From: an uncultured Streptococcus sp.
GTDB lineage: Bacteria; Bacillota; Bacilli; Lactobacillales; Streptococcaceae
Length of the DNA: 20,804 nt
Assembly: GCF_943912555.1 (NCBI RefSeq)
Contig: NZ_CALTUR010000017.1
Location: 1-20,804, forward strand
Reading direction: 5' to 3'
Both the position numbers and the translations under genes were made by a program. Below are positions 1-7,420 of the stretch, piece after piece. Below the pieces are notes generated by a model. The model saw nothing but the letters and a program-made list of their open reading frames with translations. It ran no database searches and was not told the origin of the DNA. Numbering within the stretch: position 1 is the stretch's first letter; each line of letters opens with the position of its first letter.

Positions 1-36
1 AACTTTTTTCAATAAAAATAGACTAACATCTTTCAT
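1..36 (-). CDS. Start of a probable ABC transporter permease (cut by window edge)
   Basis: Only the first 12 codons are inside the window. They begin with an ATG at 36-34 and read MKDVSLFLLKKV without a stop. The start lies three bases behind the stop of the ABC ATPase gene, and an AGAGG motif about 8 bases upstream overlaps the end of that gene, so the two are almost certainly translationally coupled. A gene in this position beside a lone ATPase is most often the membrane-spanning partner. That identity is inference from context only, because the visible part holds no membrane segment. Confidence 0.6.
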   Translation of the reverse strand, partial: MKDVSLFLLKKV

Positions 37-39
37 AAA

Positions 40-627
40 CTAAACCTCTTCTATTTGCCCCTGATGAATGGTTACTACTCTATCGCAAACATCAACCAAC
101 TCTTCCTTATAGTGGGAACTTAAAAGCACCAGCTGTTCTTGTCTATCGATTTGTGCCAGCCTATCAAAAAACTTCTGTCGATAATACTCATCTAAGCCAT
201 TTGTAATCTCATCCATGAGCCAGCATTTCGCCTGACTAAGGAAATACATGGCAATCACCAATCGTTGCTTCATGCCTAAGGAATACTTGCGAATGGGAAG
301 GCTGATATAGTCCGACATTTCCCAATAGGCGATTTCATCCCCCAAGTTCAAGTCTGACTTCCAAATATTTTTGATAAGACGAAGGTAGTCCATCCCACTT
401 AAGTTTCCATCCAGCCATTCAATACTCTCATAATAAAACAAAGAAGGAGAGACTGCGATATTTCCGCTACTTATAGGAATTAAATTGCTAATGGCGCGGA
501 ACAGTGTCGTCTTTCCAGAACCATTGATAGCAAGAATACCATAAATCCTACCCTTTTCAAATGTAAAATCAACATCTTGTAAGATGATTTGTCGCGTTTT
601 TAAGGTCACATGAGTAAGATGCAACAT
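40..627 (-). CDS. ABC transporter ATP-binding protein
   Basis: This 195-residue protein is a single nucleotide-binding domain that would power a membrane partner, probably the gene starting at 36. Visible motifs are Walker A AINGSGKTT (33-41), signature YSLGMKQRL (115-123), Walker B and D-loop WLMDEITNGLD (136-146) and the switch His in SSH (172). The YSLGMKQ signature is typical of the drug, bacteriocin and antibiotic export class. Two oddities: the first Gly of Walker A is Ala33, and no clear Q-loop Gln is present near 65-75. The ATG has a strong ribosome site, AAGGAGGG, 6 bases upstream. It lies 20 bases behind a broken Tyr-rich peptide gene, in a unit with its own SigA promoter. The substrate is unknown; export of, or immunity to, a secreted peptide is the contextual guess. 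Confidence 0.9.
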   Translation of the reverse strand: MLHLTHVTLKTRQIILQDVDFTFEKGRIYGILAINGSGKTTLFRAISNLIPISSGNIAVSPSLFYYESIEWLDGNLSGMDYLRLIKNIWKSDLNLGDEIAYWEMSDYISLPIRKYSLGMKQRLVIAMYFLSQAKCWLMDEITNGLDEYYRQKFFDRLAQIDRQEQLVLLSSHYKEELVDVCDRVVTIHQGQIEEV

Positions 628-647
628 ATCTAGCCCTCCTTTTTGGA

Positions 648-905
648 TTAATAGCTTCCGCTGTAGTAGTTTAGTACCTCATAACGATTGTAATTCAAAC
701 CAAAACCAACTTTATACTCTGAATAGCTGTCATAACGATACCATAACAGGGAATTAATATAGTTATATCTCTGGCAATTCATACTAGACTTATAGTAGGT
801 ATTCCAATCATACCTATAACTTTTAGTCACTATCACAGCAGATACACTAGACTGAAAAAGACCAATAGATCATAAACTAACTAATTAAACGGTTTTTACT
901 AATTT
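648..905 (-). pseudogene. Decayed gene for a tyrosine-rich secreted peptide
   Basis: The readable frame ends in TAA at 648-650 and encodes about 63 residues with 15 Tyr, several Trp and many Asn and Ser, ending YYSGSY. The only in-frame starts downstream of the nearest stop are GTG codons (836-834, 830-828) without a ribosome site. Reading the same frame further upstream gives KLVKTV, stop, LVSL, stop, SIGLFQSSVSA, which has the n-, h- and c-regions of a Sec signal peptide. It is interrupted by TAA (887-885) and TGA (872-870) and has no ATG; an ATT followed by a run of A lies where a start would be expected. I infer a formerly secreted peptide of about 85-90 residues whose signal sequence has decayed. 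Size, aromatic content and the adjacent ABC genes recall lactococcin 972-type bacteriocin loci, but I see none of that family's motifs, so the family is unassigned. Confidence 0.5.
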
Positions 906-942
906 TTAATGGTTTTATATCATTAACATTGAATACGTTTTC

Positions 943-971
943 ATTATATCGTTTTTATCATTATTATGCAA
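943..971 (-). promoter_or_regulatory. SigA promoter for the peptide remnant and ABC genes
   Basis: A TTGCAT -35 element (971-966) and a consensus TATAAT -10 element (948-943) are separated by 17 bases. It begins 35 bases behind the comEC stop codon. The ABC unit can therefore be expressed outside competence, besides any read-through from comEC. No terminator was recognised between comEC and this promoter. Confidence 0.75.
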
Positions 972-1005
972 CAGATTTTTAGTTTATTTTACTAATATAT
1001 AGTAT

Positions 1006-3255
1006 TTATCCTTCCCATCGAACGCTTTCTATTTTCCAACTATTCCACCCTTTAAAGCGTATAGCTCCTTGCTGGTCAGTTCGATATACTTTGCTATTTA
1101 TAGCTTCCAGTCGGGTCAGGGTTTCCTGATGGGGGAGTTTCGCTCGATTGTTCTTTCCAACTGAGATAAGAGTAAGCTCTGGTTTGAATTTTTCTAGAAA
1201 GGCTGAACTTGATGATTTTTTAGAGCCATGTTGGCTAGCTTTCAAAACATCCACTTCTAGGTCAGGATATTGCTTCAGCATGTCCTTCTCTCCTTTCTCC
1301 TCCAAATTTCCTGTGAAAAGAAAGTTTTTATCCAAGAGTTTTCCATACAAAACCAGGGAATCTTCATGACCTCCGTCTCCAATTTTCCTTGGAGATAGGA
1401 CTTCTAACTGACTTCCAAAAATTGGAAGATTCTCTCCCACTGACACACTACGAACCTTGGTTTGAGTCGCTTGTAGTTCTGCCACAAATTCCTTCTGTTT
1501 CAGACTTCCTTTTGATACTAAGATCTCCCCTATATGGAATGCCTTGCTCACCTCCAACAAATCTCCAACATGCTCCCTGTCTGTATTGGTCAAAATTAGC
1601 TGGTCAATCTTGGCCACTCCTCGACTTTTAAGATAGGGTATCAAAGTTCGCTGGGCATTGCTGGTCGTCGTTTTTTCTTGCCATTTTTCGATTTTCTTAT
1701 CAGATTCTGCCTTGCCACCTACATCTATGAGAATGGTCTTCCCAGTTACATCCCGTAGGAAAATACTTTCCCCTTGCCCAACATCCAGCATGGTGATTTC
1801 ATTTTCCAGTGGATGCTTGGTCAAGAAAAAGAGACTAACAATAAGTAAGCTGAATCCAGCTACTCTTTTGATATTTTTCCTCAAATCATAGACTAAAGCC
1901 AAGGAAATTAACAATAAGATTAAAAGCCATGCATTGGGTTGTCCGAAAACCAGAGGTCTACTTGCCACCTGTGATACAAAGCGAATCATTCCCTCCAACC
2001 ATTCAAAAATAAAATTCAGCTGAATGACTGGATAGAGAAAGGAAAGGGCAAATAAGATAGACAAGAGCGGTAAGAAGACCAAGTCAAATAGAAAGGAAAA
2101 GACAAAGGTCAAAAGGATGGACCAAGGCTGAAATTCCGCAAAATAGAAGGATAAAATGGGCAATATTCCCAAAGAAATGACTAGACTTTCTCTAGCAACA
2201 GCCTTGAGGCCCTCGCCTTCTTTACTGGTCATGGTCAAGATAAAAGCATAGGCGCAGGACAAGACTCCTCCTGCTGTCAAGAAAAAGTTGGGCATGACGA
2301 TAAAGAGGACAAGAACTGTCAGGGAAAAATTATCTAAGCCCTTATAGCCATGTTGAGCCAGTAGCTTTTGTAAAAGACTACGAATGACCGATTCTGAAAA
2401 TCCAGTTAGTCCCGCATAGATAAGGGAAAAGAGATAAGTTAGCCATTTTAATTTTTCTTGGGTCAAACCCAATCGCAAAAGAAGCTTCTTAAATCCATCC
2501 ATGAAAAAGCCTACCTGCATACCTGACAAGGCAAAAAGATGGATAATTCCTAGACTAGAATAAAGCTCATTCATCTCCTCAAAGTCGGTGTCCAGATGTC
2601 CCAGCAAGAGCCCCGTCATGTAATTGCGCATAGGGTCTGGAAAGTGCGTCTTAATCCAAACTACAGCCTTTCGACGTAAACTAGACAGGTTTTCACCTAT
2701 ATCCCAACTGACAACCTTTTGAAGTGACTGGATACTCTTGATAGTCAGTATCTGGTAAATTCCTTGAGTTTTCAGATAGGCTTGGTAGTCAAAGCCACCA
2801 AAATTTCTCTGCCCTTCTGGCTCAGAAAGCTTCCCTTCTAGTCCTATCTCATGAAGGTCTGTTAAGGCTTGAAAGGCTTCTTTCTCCTCCTTGGACTGGA
2901 GTTTATAATATACTTGAAAAATGCGTCCATCAGACTTGCCACGAAAGGATAGACTGTCACCATTGACCTTAATAGTGTCAGGCAAAATCCGTACCCTTTC
3001 AACAGAATCCGCCAGATTTTGACTCGCTTGGCTCTGTTGCCAATTTTGAAACAGAAACCAGAAGCCAAATACTCCACAAATCACTAGAATTTTACCTGCT
3101 AATTTCCAAGGAAATTGGAAAAAGAGACAGACTAGCAGAAAAACAAAGCCTAACAAAGCAAGATAGGATGCTGAGAAAATAGCGTAGTAAAGCCAAAGCA
3201 ATAGAAAACTCAGGTAAATTAGGGGAATAGGGAGTTTCTTAATCCACTGTAACAT
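1006..3255 (-). CDS. comEC: ComEC, DNA uptake channel of competence
   Basis: ComEC forms the membrane channel through which single-stranded DNA enters the cell during transformation. The 749-residue protein has N-terminal membrane segments (about 13-70), a soluble OB-like region (about 75-190), a polytopic Competence domain (about 215-475) with IHLFALSGMQVG near 238-249, and a C-terminal metallo-beta-lactamase-like domain (about 485-745) starting TMLDVGQGES. In that domain the metal-site motifs are altered: LTNTDREHVGD (555-565) instead of the usual THxDxDHxGG form, FTGN (647-650) instead of TGD, and SQHGS (674-678) instead of HHGS. The length is normal for streptococcal ComEC (also called CelB). 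Its ATG at 3255 lies inside comEA, a 17-base overlap, so the two are co-expressed as late competence genes under SigX. Confidence 0.97.
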   Translation of the reverse strand: MLQWIKKLPIPLIYLSFLLLWLYYAIFSASYLALLGFVFLLVCLFFQFPWKLAGKILVICGVFGFWFLFQNWQQSQASQNLADSVERVRILPDTIKVNGDSLSFRGKSDGRIFQVYYKLQSKEEKEAFQALTDLHEIGLEGKLSEPEGQRNFGGFDYQAYLKTQGIYQILTIKSIQSLQKVVSWDIGENLSSLRRKAVVWIKTHFPDPMRNYMTGLLLGHLDTDFEEMNELYSSLGIIHLFALSGMQVGFFMDGFKKLLLRLGLTQEKLKWLTYLFSLIYAGLTGFSESVIRSLLQKLLAQHGYKGLDNFSLTVLVLFIVMPNFFLTAGGVLSCAYAFILTMTSKEGEGLKAVARESLVISLGILPILSFYFAEFQPWSILLTFVFSFLFDLVFLPLLSILFALSFLYPVIQLNFIFEWLEGMIRFVSQVASRPLVFGQPNAWLLILLLISLALVYDLRKNIKRVAGFSLLIVSLFFLTKHPLENEITMLDVGQGESIFLRDVTGKTILIDVGGKAESDKKIEKWQEKTTTSNAQRTLIPYLKSRGVAKIDQLILTNTDREHVGDLLEVSKAFHIGEILVSKGSLKQKEFVAELQATQTKVRSVSVGENLPIFGSQLEVLSPRKIGDGGHEDSLVLYGKLLDKNFLFTGNLEEKGEKDMLKQYPDLEVDVLKASQHGSKKSSSSAFLEKFKPELTLISVGKNNRAKLPHQETLTRLEAINSKVYRTDQQGAIRFKGWNSWKIESVRWEG

Positions 3256-3889
3256 AGTCTTTTAGCTTTTCTATAGTCTTGGCACCAATGCCAGAGACCT
3301 TTTTGAGCTCGTCTACTGACTTGAATTTGCCATTCGTCTCACGATGATCGATAATATCCTGGGCTCGTTTTCCTCCCAAGCCTTTGACCTGCTTGAGTTC
3401 TTCCAGACTGGCCTTGTTGAGATTGACCTTCTTGTCCTTGCTCGTCGAAGAAACTGTCCCAGAACCACTCTGTTGACTAACTGCTTCTTCTCCCTTAGTT
3501 GGAACGTAAACCAGAGATTCATCACTAACTTTCTGAGCTAGATTGAGCGACTTGCTGTCTGCTTGTTCTGTCAAGCCACCAGCCTTTTGAACCGCATCAT
3601 TAACTCGACTACCTACTGGCAAGTCATAAATTCCTGGCGATTTAACAGCACCTTTGACATCTACCGTAATTAAATCTTGTTCAACCGGTTCTTCCTTTTC
3701 TTCCTTCTTCACTTCCTTTTCGGTAGATAAATCCTTGGAAACAGCTACAACTTCTGCCTGTAAATTCGTTTCCTTGACAGGTGTTGGTGGAGTTGGCTTT
3801 AGCAGGAAAAATCCTCCTACAAGCAAGCCCAGACCAGTACATATGACAATGATTTTATACTCTTTGATTTTCTCGATAATTGCTTCCAT
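3239..3889 (-). CDS. comEA: ComEA, DNA receptor of the competence machinery
   Basis: ComEA is a membrane-anchored, outward-facing protein that binds double-stranded DNA and hands it to ComEC. The 216 residues show a short cytoplasmic start, one membrane segment (about 12-30), a Lys/Glu-rich linker (31-72), an SLBB domain (about 75-131, VDVKGAVKSPGIY), a Ser/Gln spacer (134-150) and a C-terminal double helix-hairpin-helix DNA-binding domain (154-215) with hairpins GLGGKRA (170-176) and GIGAKTI (200-206). The ATG at 3889 has AGAGGAG about 6 bases upstream and lies 19 bases behind a cin-box, so the leader is very short. Also called CelA in pneumococcus. Confidence 0.97.
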   Translation of the reverse strand: MEAIIEKIKEYKIIVICTGLGLLVGGFFLLKPTPPTPVKETNLQAEVVAVSKDLSTEKEVKKEEKEEPVEQDLITVDVKGAVKSPGIYDLPVGSRVNDAVQKAGGLTEQADSKSLNLAQKVSDESLVYVPTKGEEAVSQQSGSGTVSSTSKDKKVNLNKASLEELKQVKGLGGKRAQDIIDHRETNGKFKSVDELKKVSGIGAKTIEKLKDYVTVD

Positions 3890-3908
3890 ATTTTCTCCTC
3901 TCTTAGAT

Positions 3909-3916
3909 TATTCGTA
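3909..3916 (-). promoter_or_regulatory. cin-box (com-box) SigX promoter of comEA-comEC
   Basis: The minus strand carries TACGAATA, an exact match to the streptococcal cin-box recognised by the competence sigma factor SigX (ComX). A T-rich stretch (TTTTTTCTTC at 3930-3921) lies just upstream, as in other SigX promoters. Transcription should begin only about 10-15 bases before the comEA start codon. The T-rich stretch is also the U-tract of the preceding gene's terminator. Confidence 0.9.
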
Positions 3917-3924
3917 AGAGGAAG

Positions 3925-3954
3925 AAAAAACAGTTGAAAATTTCTTTTCAACTG
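3925..3954 (-). terminator. Terminator of the acetyltransferase gene
   Basis: A perfect 10-base stem (CAGTTGAAAA with TTTTCAACTG, at 3954-3945 and 3940-3931), a four-base loop and a run of six T on the minus strand. It starts two bases after the acetyltransferase stop codon and isolates comEA from upstream transcription. Confidence 0.9.
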
Positions 3955-3955
3955 C

Positions 3956-4525
3956 TTATTTATTTGCAAAATAGTCTTCCTTGGTCAAGACATAGTGAAC
4001 TCTTGTTACGATTCGGCCTTCTTCATGCTGGTCCATACAAGCATAAGCTTCTTCGTGGGAAAAATGCATTCCTGATTTCTCCATGACCTTTCCAGATGCA
4101 GGATTGTCCTTATCGTGAAGGGCAATCAACTTATTCATCCCTATCTTCTCAAAAGCTAGCTCAATTACGGCACGATTGGCTTCTGTCGTTAATCCTTGAT
4201 TCCAATACTTTTTATTGATAATGTAGCCAATAGCTGCCTTCTTAAGAGCAGGATCAATCTTGTGCAAATCAATGGTTCCGATAAATTTGCCATTGCTTTT
4301 TAGTTCTATTCCCCAGCGTCCCAAGGGATTGGCCAAGTAGAACTGAGCAATGTTATTCTTGGTTTCGTCCAAGCTTTGATTGGTTGGAAAAGTGTAACGC
4401 GTATTATCCTTATCCGAGGCATAGTCAAACATTTCTTCCGCATCTTCCAAGGTTACAGGTCTAAGCAATAAACGCTCTGTTTCTATAGACGGATACTGGG
4501 CAAGCTTTACAAAAATTGATTCCAT
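3956..4525 (-). CDS. GNAT family N-acetyltransferase (RimJ/RimL type)
   Basis: This 189-residue protein is a single GNAT domain that would transfer an acetyl group from acetyl-CoA to an unknown amine, either a protein N-terminus or a small molecule. The start region TERLLLRPVTLEDAEEMF (16-33) is typical of the RimJ/RimL-like subfamily. The acetyl-CoA loop is WNQGLTTEA (108-116), with the supporting NPASGKVMEKSGM segment at 141-153. The ATG has GGAGGAAA 4 bases upstream. A 106-base spacer separates it from phoH and shows neither a convincing terminator nor a strong promoter, so read-through from phoH is possible. A perfect hairpin terminator follows. The substrate cannot be read from the sequence. 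Confidence 0.9.
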   Translation of the reverse strand: MESIFVKLAQYPSIETERLLLRPVTLEDAEEMFDYASDKDNTRYTFPTNQSLDETKNNIAQFYLANPLGRWGIELKSNGKFIGTIDLHKIDPALKKAAIGYIINKKYWNQGLTTEANRAVIELAFEKIGMNKLIALHDKDNPASGKVMEKSGMHFSHEEAYACMDQHEEGRIVTRVHYVLTKEDYFANK

Positions 4526-4631
4526 ACGTTTCCTCCACTTGAAAAGTTTCTAACTAAGATAAGGATATTGAATGAAATATTTAAAACGCAAATTTATACT
4601 TGGTATTGAGATAACTTTAAGTACAAAAGAA

Positions 4632-5636
4632 CTATCCTTCAGATAGAGGTTGAGGATCTAATTCTTCACTCTCTGCTTTTTTAACTGGTACTGGTTCATA
4701 AGCTCGAATAATCTGAGCGACAACTGGATGGCGAACCACATCCTTGGCTGAAAAATGAACAAAGTCAATCTGATGAATGTTCTTGAGTTTCTCTTGAGCA
4801 TCAATCAAACCGGACTTGACGTTACGCGGAAGGTCAATCTGACTGATATCTCCATTGACAATCATCTTAGAATGAAAACCTAAACGAGTCAAGAACATCT
4901 TCATCTGCATGATAGTCGTATTTTGCGCCTCATCGAGAATGACAAAGGCATCATCCAAGGTCCGTCCACGCATGTAGGCAAGAGGTGCAATCTCGATAAT
5001 TTCACGCTCCATGAGACGAGTCGTCTGGTCTTTCCCCAGAATCTGATACAAGGCATCGTAAACAGGTCGAAGGTAAGGATCTACCTTCTCTTTAAGATCA
5101 CCCGGAAGAAAACCTAGACTCTCGCCAGCTTCCACTGCTGGACGAGTTAGGATAATCCGCTTAACCTGACCACGTTTAAGAGCTGTCACAGCCAAGGTCA
5201 CTGCAAGGAAGGTCTTCCCTGTACCTGCTGGCCCAATTCCAAAGGTCACATCATGCTGTTTAACACTATCCACATAAAGCTTTTGACCTAGAGTTTTGAC
5301 ACGGATAGGTTTTCCTGTATTGTCTTTGATGATTTCTTCTTCGTAAAGGGCGACAAACTTGTCAATTTCATCGTTTTTGACCATGCTAATCGCAGTCACC
5401 ACATCTGGCGTGCCAACTGTCATCCCACGATTCACCAAGACCATCAAAGCCTGAATAACCTGACGGGCTTCCTCACAGGCAGTCTCTTCTCCCAAAACCT
5501 GGACAATCTCCGTACGAGCATGAATCACCACATCAAGCTCTTCTTCCATCAAACGGAGATGGCGTTCATTGGAACCAAAAAGATGAAACAGGTCATCTGG
5601 ATGACTCAGTTGAATGTCTATTGAATGTTCCTTCAA
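4632..5636 (-). CDS. phoH: PhoH family ATPase
   Basis: PhoH-like proteins are cytoplasmic P-loop ATPases related to the helicase core and linked to RNA metabolism; their exact role is unclear. The 334-residue protein has an N-terminal region (1-110), Walker A GPAGTGKT (135-142), the family motif TRPAVEAGESLGFLPG (164-179), Walker B VILDEAQN (232-239) and GDISQIDLP (262-270). It has no N-terminal PIN domain, so it is not the PhoH2 toxin type. The start is TTG at 5636-5634, with GAGAGG about 8 bases upstream and the first residues MKEHSID; no better in-frame ATG precedes the conserved N-terminus. A TTG start would be expected to limit translation. It has its own extended -10 promoter. In many Firmicutes phoH lies near ybeY and era; those genes are not in this window. 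Confidence 0.93.
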   Translation of the reverse strand: MKEHSIDIQLSHPDDLFHLFGSNERHLRLMEEELDVVIHARTEIVQVLGEETACEEARQVIQALMVLVNRGMTVGTPDVVTAISMVKNDEIDKFVALYEEEIIKDNTGKPIRVKTLGQKLYVDSVKQHDVTFGIGPAGTGKTFLAVTLAVTALKRGQVKRIILTRPAVEAGESLGFLPGDLKEKVDPYLRPVYDALYQILGKDQTTRLMEREIIEIAPLAYMRGRTLDDAFVILDEAQNTTIMQMKMFLTRLGFHSKMIVNGDISQIDLPRNVKSGLIDAQEKLKNIHQIDFVHFSAKDVVRHPVVAQIIRAYEPVPVKKAESEELDPQPLSEG

Positions 5637-5670
5637 ATAAAGAACCTCTCTAATCCTTTTATTTCTTTTT

Positions 5671-5679
5671 ATTATAGCA
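5671..5679 (-). promoter_or_regulatory. Extended -10 promoter of phoH
   Basis: The minus strand reads TGCTATAAT, a consensus -10 element with the TGn extension, about 35 bases before the phoH start. No good -35 element is seen, which is common for extended -10 promoters in streptococci. Confidence 0.65.
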
Positions 5680-5716
5680 AAGAGAACAATAAAATACTAG
5701 CCCCATCTCATTGTCT

Positions 5717-5932
5717 CTAGTGTTCTAAGTATTCTTGCCAGATAGCGTCAAAGTCTCCTAGGTTAAAAGAGAAACTAGCGTGCTCCTCCAAAAAACGACT
5801 CACCTCATCAAAATCATCGGTGTGTTTTGGGAAGGAAGACTCTTCAAAAGCTAGGTCTGCCAAGATAGCTTTAGGACTATTACTTTTAGGATTGCGCTCA
5901 GTCATAAGCCAAGTGTAAAATGATTTTCTCAT
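5717..5932 (-). CDS. yozE: YozE family small protein (UPF0346)
   Basis: This 71-residue protein begins [17 protein letters not shown] and belongs to the YozE/UPF0346 family, a small helical fold with a SAM-domain-like shape and no known biochemical activity. The C-terminal half ([19 protein letters not shown]) is the conserved part. It starts 8 bases behind the cvfB stop codon, with GGGAGA directly after that stop, so it forms a two-gene unit with cvfB. The family match is from recognition of the sequence; the function is unknown. Confidence 0.88.
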   Translation of the reverse strand: MRKSFYTWLMTERNPKSNSPKAILADLAFEESSFPKHTDDFDEVSRFLEEHASFSFNLGDFDAIWQEYLEH

Positions 5933-5940
5933 ATGTCTCC

Positions 5941-6795
5941 CTAAATCAACTCTGTCCCAAACTGGTCTTGCTTGATTTTGCCAGCCTTCATCAAGCCACC
6001 GAGTGCTTTCTTGAACTGACCTTTAGAAATGCCAAAGGTTGCCTTGATATCGTCTGGAGATGACTTATCATTTAAGGTCATGAAACCGCCATTACTTTCC
6101 AAGTAGGTCAAAATCATCTGGGCATCATTTTCCAACATCTCAAAGGAACGTGGTTTGAGAGAAAGGTTCAAGGTACGGTCCACTTCACGGAAACCAATGA
6201 CACGCACATCTAAAACTTGACCCAAACGTGGCTCTGCATAGCGCTCGCTAGGATGGATAAAGCCAAGCATGTTATTTTCTGGCAGGTAAACAAAGGTTCC
6301 TGACAGCTTGAGACGGTACACAATGGCTGGCCAGTTTTGATTCTGCATATTGTTGTAGGCAGGACGAGCCAGACGTTGGAAGTCTTCTTGATAAGCCAAG
6401 AGTCCCCAGATACGGTCTTTCTTGTCCACTTCAAGACGTATGTAGAGTTGGTCGCCCTTCTTAGGCCAGAGTTCCTTAAGTTCAGGGAGAATATCGAGTG
6501 ACACAACGATTTCCTTGTCAGGAAGGCCTGTATCCACAAAGACACCCAAATCCTTACGAACCTCTGTAACACGGCCCCAACCAAATTGGTTCTGAGTGGC
6601 AGTCACTTCTAGAGTCGTCAGGCGGAGTTTTTGCTTCATATCCGTGTAGGCAAAACCTTTAACCGTATCGCCTACTGTATGCTGACTTTCTTCCTTAGCA
6701 AGAGCATAGGTTTGACCATCCTTTTGCACAAAGTAAAAACGGTCGTTTTCATCGATGATCAGTCCAACGATAAAACTTGCAAGATTTGTATTCAT
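5941..6795 (-). CDS. cvfB: CvfB, S1-domain RNA-binding regulatory protein
   Basis: CvfB (YitL) is an RNA-binding protein named for conserved virulence factor B of Staphylococcus aureus. In the 284-residue form it has consecutive S1/OB-like domains over about residues 1-215 (for example [16 protein letters not shown] and [11 protein letters not shown]) and a C-terminal winged-helix segment ([20 protein letters not shown]). I chose the ATG at 6795 ([11 protein letters not shown]) because AGAAGGAAAT stands directly before it. A longer start at 6834 has no ribosome site and lies inside the frr terminator hairpin. It is followed by yozE in one unit. No clear promoter was found between the terminator and this start, so read-through from frr may contribute. 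Confidence 0.92.
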   Translation of the reverse strand: MNTNLASFIVGLIIDENDRFYFVQKDGQTYALAKEESQHTVGDTVKGFAYTDMKQKLRLTTLEVTATQNQFGWGRVTEVRKDLGVFVDTGLPDKEIVVSLDILPELKELWPKKGDQLYIRLEVDKKDRIWGLLAYQEDFQRLARPAYNNMQNQNWPAIVYRLKLSGTFVYLPENNMLGFIHPSERYAEPRLGQVLDVRVIGFREVDRTLNLSLKPRSFEMLENDAQMILTYLESNGGFMTLNDKSSPDDIKATFGISKGQFKKALGGLMKAGKIKQDQFGTELI

Positions 6796-6812
6796 ATTTC
6801 CTTCTTTCGAAT

Positions 6813-6843
6813 AAAACTCAGCCAGCAATGCCAACTGAGTTTT
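6813..6843 (-). terminator. Terminator between frr and cvfB
   Basis: The minus strand can form a 14-base-pair stem with three G-U pairs (AAAACTCAGTTGGC at 6843-6830 with GCTGGCTGAGTTTT at 6826-6813) and a three-base loop, followed by ATT. It begins 11 bases after the frr stop codon. The U-run beyond the stem is short, so some read-through into cvfB is likely. Confidence 0.8.
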
Positions 6844-6854
6844 TCTGTTTATTT

Positions 6855-7412
6855 TTAGACTTCCAAGAGTTCTTTCTCTTTGTTAGCAGTCATGTCGTCG
6901 ATGTGTTTAACAGCATCGTCTGTTACTTTTTGAATGTCTTTTTCAAGAGTCTTCAATTCGTCTTCAGTGATTTCTTTTGCTTTTTCTTGTTTCTTAGCTT
7001 CATCCATAGCATCACGACGGATATTGCGGACAGCCACTTTAGCATTTTCGCCGACCTTCTTCACTTCTTTAGCAAGGTCACGACGAGTTTCTTCTGTGAG
7101 AGCAGGGATAACCAAACGAATAACAGAACCGTCGTTAGCTGGTGTGATACCAAGATCAGAAGCGTTCAAGGCACGTTCGATGTCTTTCAATGAAGACTTG
7201 TCAAATGGTGTCACCAACAAAACACGCGCTTCTGGAATCGTAATTGAAGCGATTTGGTTAAGAGGAGTTTCTACTCCGTAGTATTCTACATGTACACGAT
7301 CAAGCAAGCTTGCATTGGCACGACCAGCACGGATACCACCAAATTCACGAGCAAGTGATTGGTGAGACTGGGTCATTCTCTCTTTAGCTTTTTCAATAAT
7401 TGCGTTAGCCAT
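6855..7412 (-). CDS. frr: Ribosome recycling factor
   Basis: RRF splits post-termination ribosomes together with EF-G. The 185-residue length is exact for the family. Recognisable stretches are the N-terminal helix ([20 protein letters not shown]), the [19 protein letters not shown] motif, the hinge and domain II segment ([23 protein letters not shown]) and the long C-terminal helices ending [16 protein letters not shown]. It starts 8 bases behind pyrH, in the usual bacterial pyrH-frr order, and is followed by a hairpin terminator. Confidence 0.98.
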   Translation of the reverse strand: MANAIIEKAKERMTQSHQSLAREFGGIRAGRANASLLDRVHVEYYGVETPLNQIASITIPEARVLLVTPFDKSSLKDIERALNASDLGITPANDGSVIRLVIPALTEETRRDLAKEVKKVGENAKVAVRNIRRDAMDEAKKQEKAKEITEDELKTLEKDIQKVTDDAVKHIDDMTANKEKELLEV

Positions 7413-7420
7413 AATCTTTC

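Noticed and set aside
648..836. The 62-codon Tyr-rich frame as an intact small gene
   Set aside because: Its only starts are GTG codons with no ribosome site, and the same frame continues upstream as a signal peptide broken by two stops. Decay explains it better than an intact gene.
648..836. Assignment of the Tyr-rich peptide to the lactococcin 972 family
   Set aside because: Size, signal peptide and ABC neighbours fit, but the family's conserved N-terminal Trp-Tyr-Gly and central Ser-Asn-Tyr-His patterns are not seen.
4632..5636. PhoH as part of a toxin-antitoxin pair (PhoH2/PhoAT)
   Set aside because: No PIN domain is present in the protein and no small antitoxin gene lies upstream; yozE is a different family.
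5695..5720. Possible terminator of yozE (ACTAG ... CTAGT followed by ATTTT)
   Set aside because: The stem is only five pairs around a 16-base loop without inner pairing, too weak to call.
6796..6834. Longer start of CvfB (MALLAEF...)
   Set aside because: The ATG lies inside the frr terminator hairpin and has no ribosome site, whereas the ATG at 6795 has a good one.
6777..7193. Open frames on the plus strand across frr (also 6934-7281)
   Set aside because: They are antisense to a certain gene and Phe/Ser-rich, as expected from reading an A-rich coding strand backwards.
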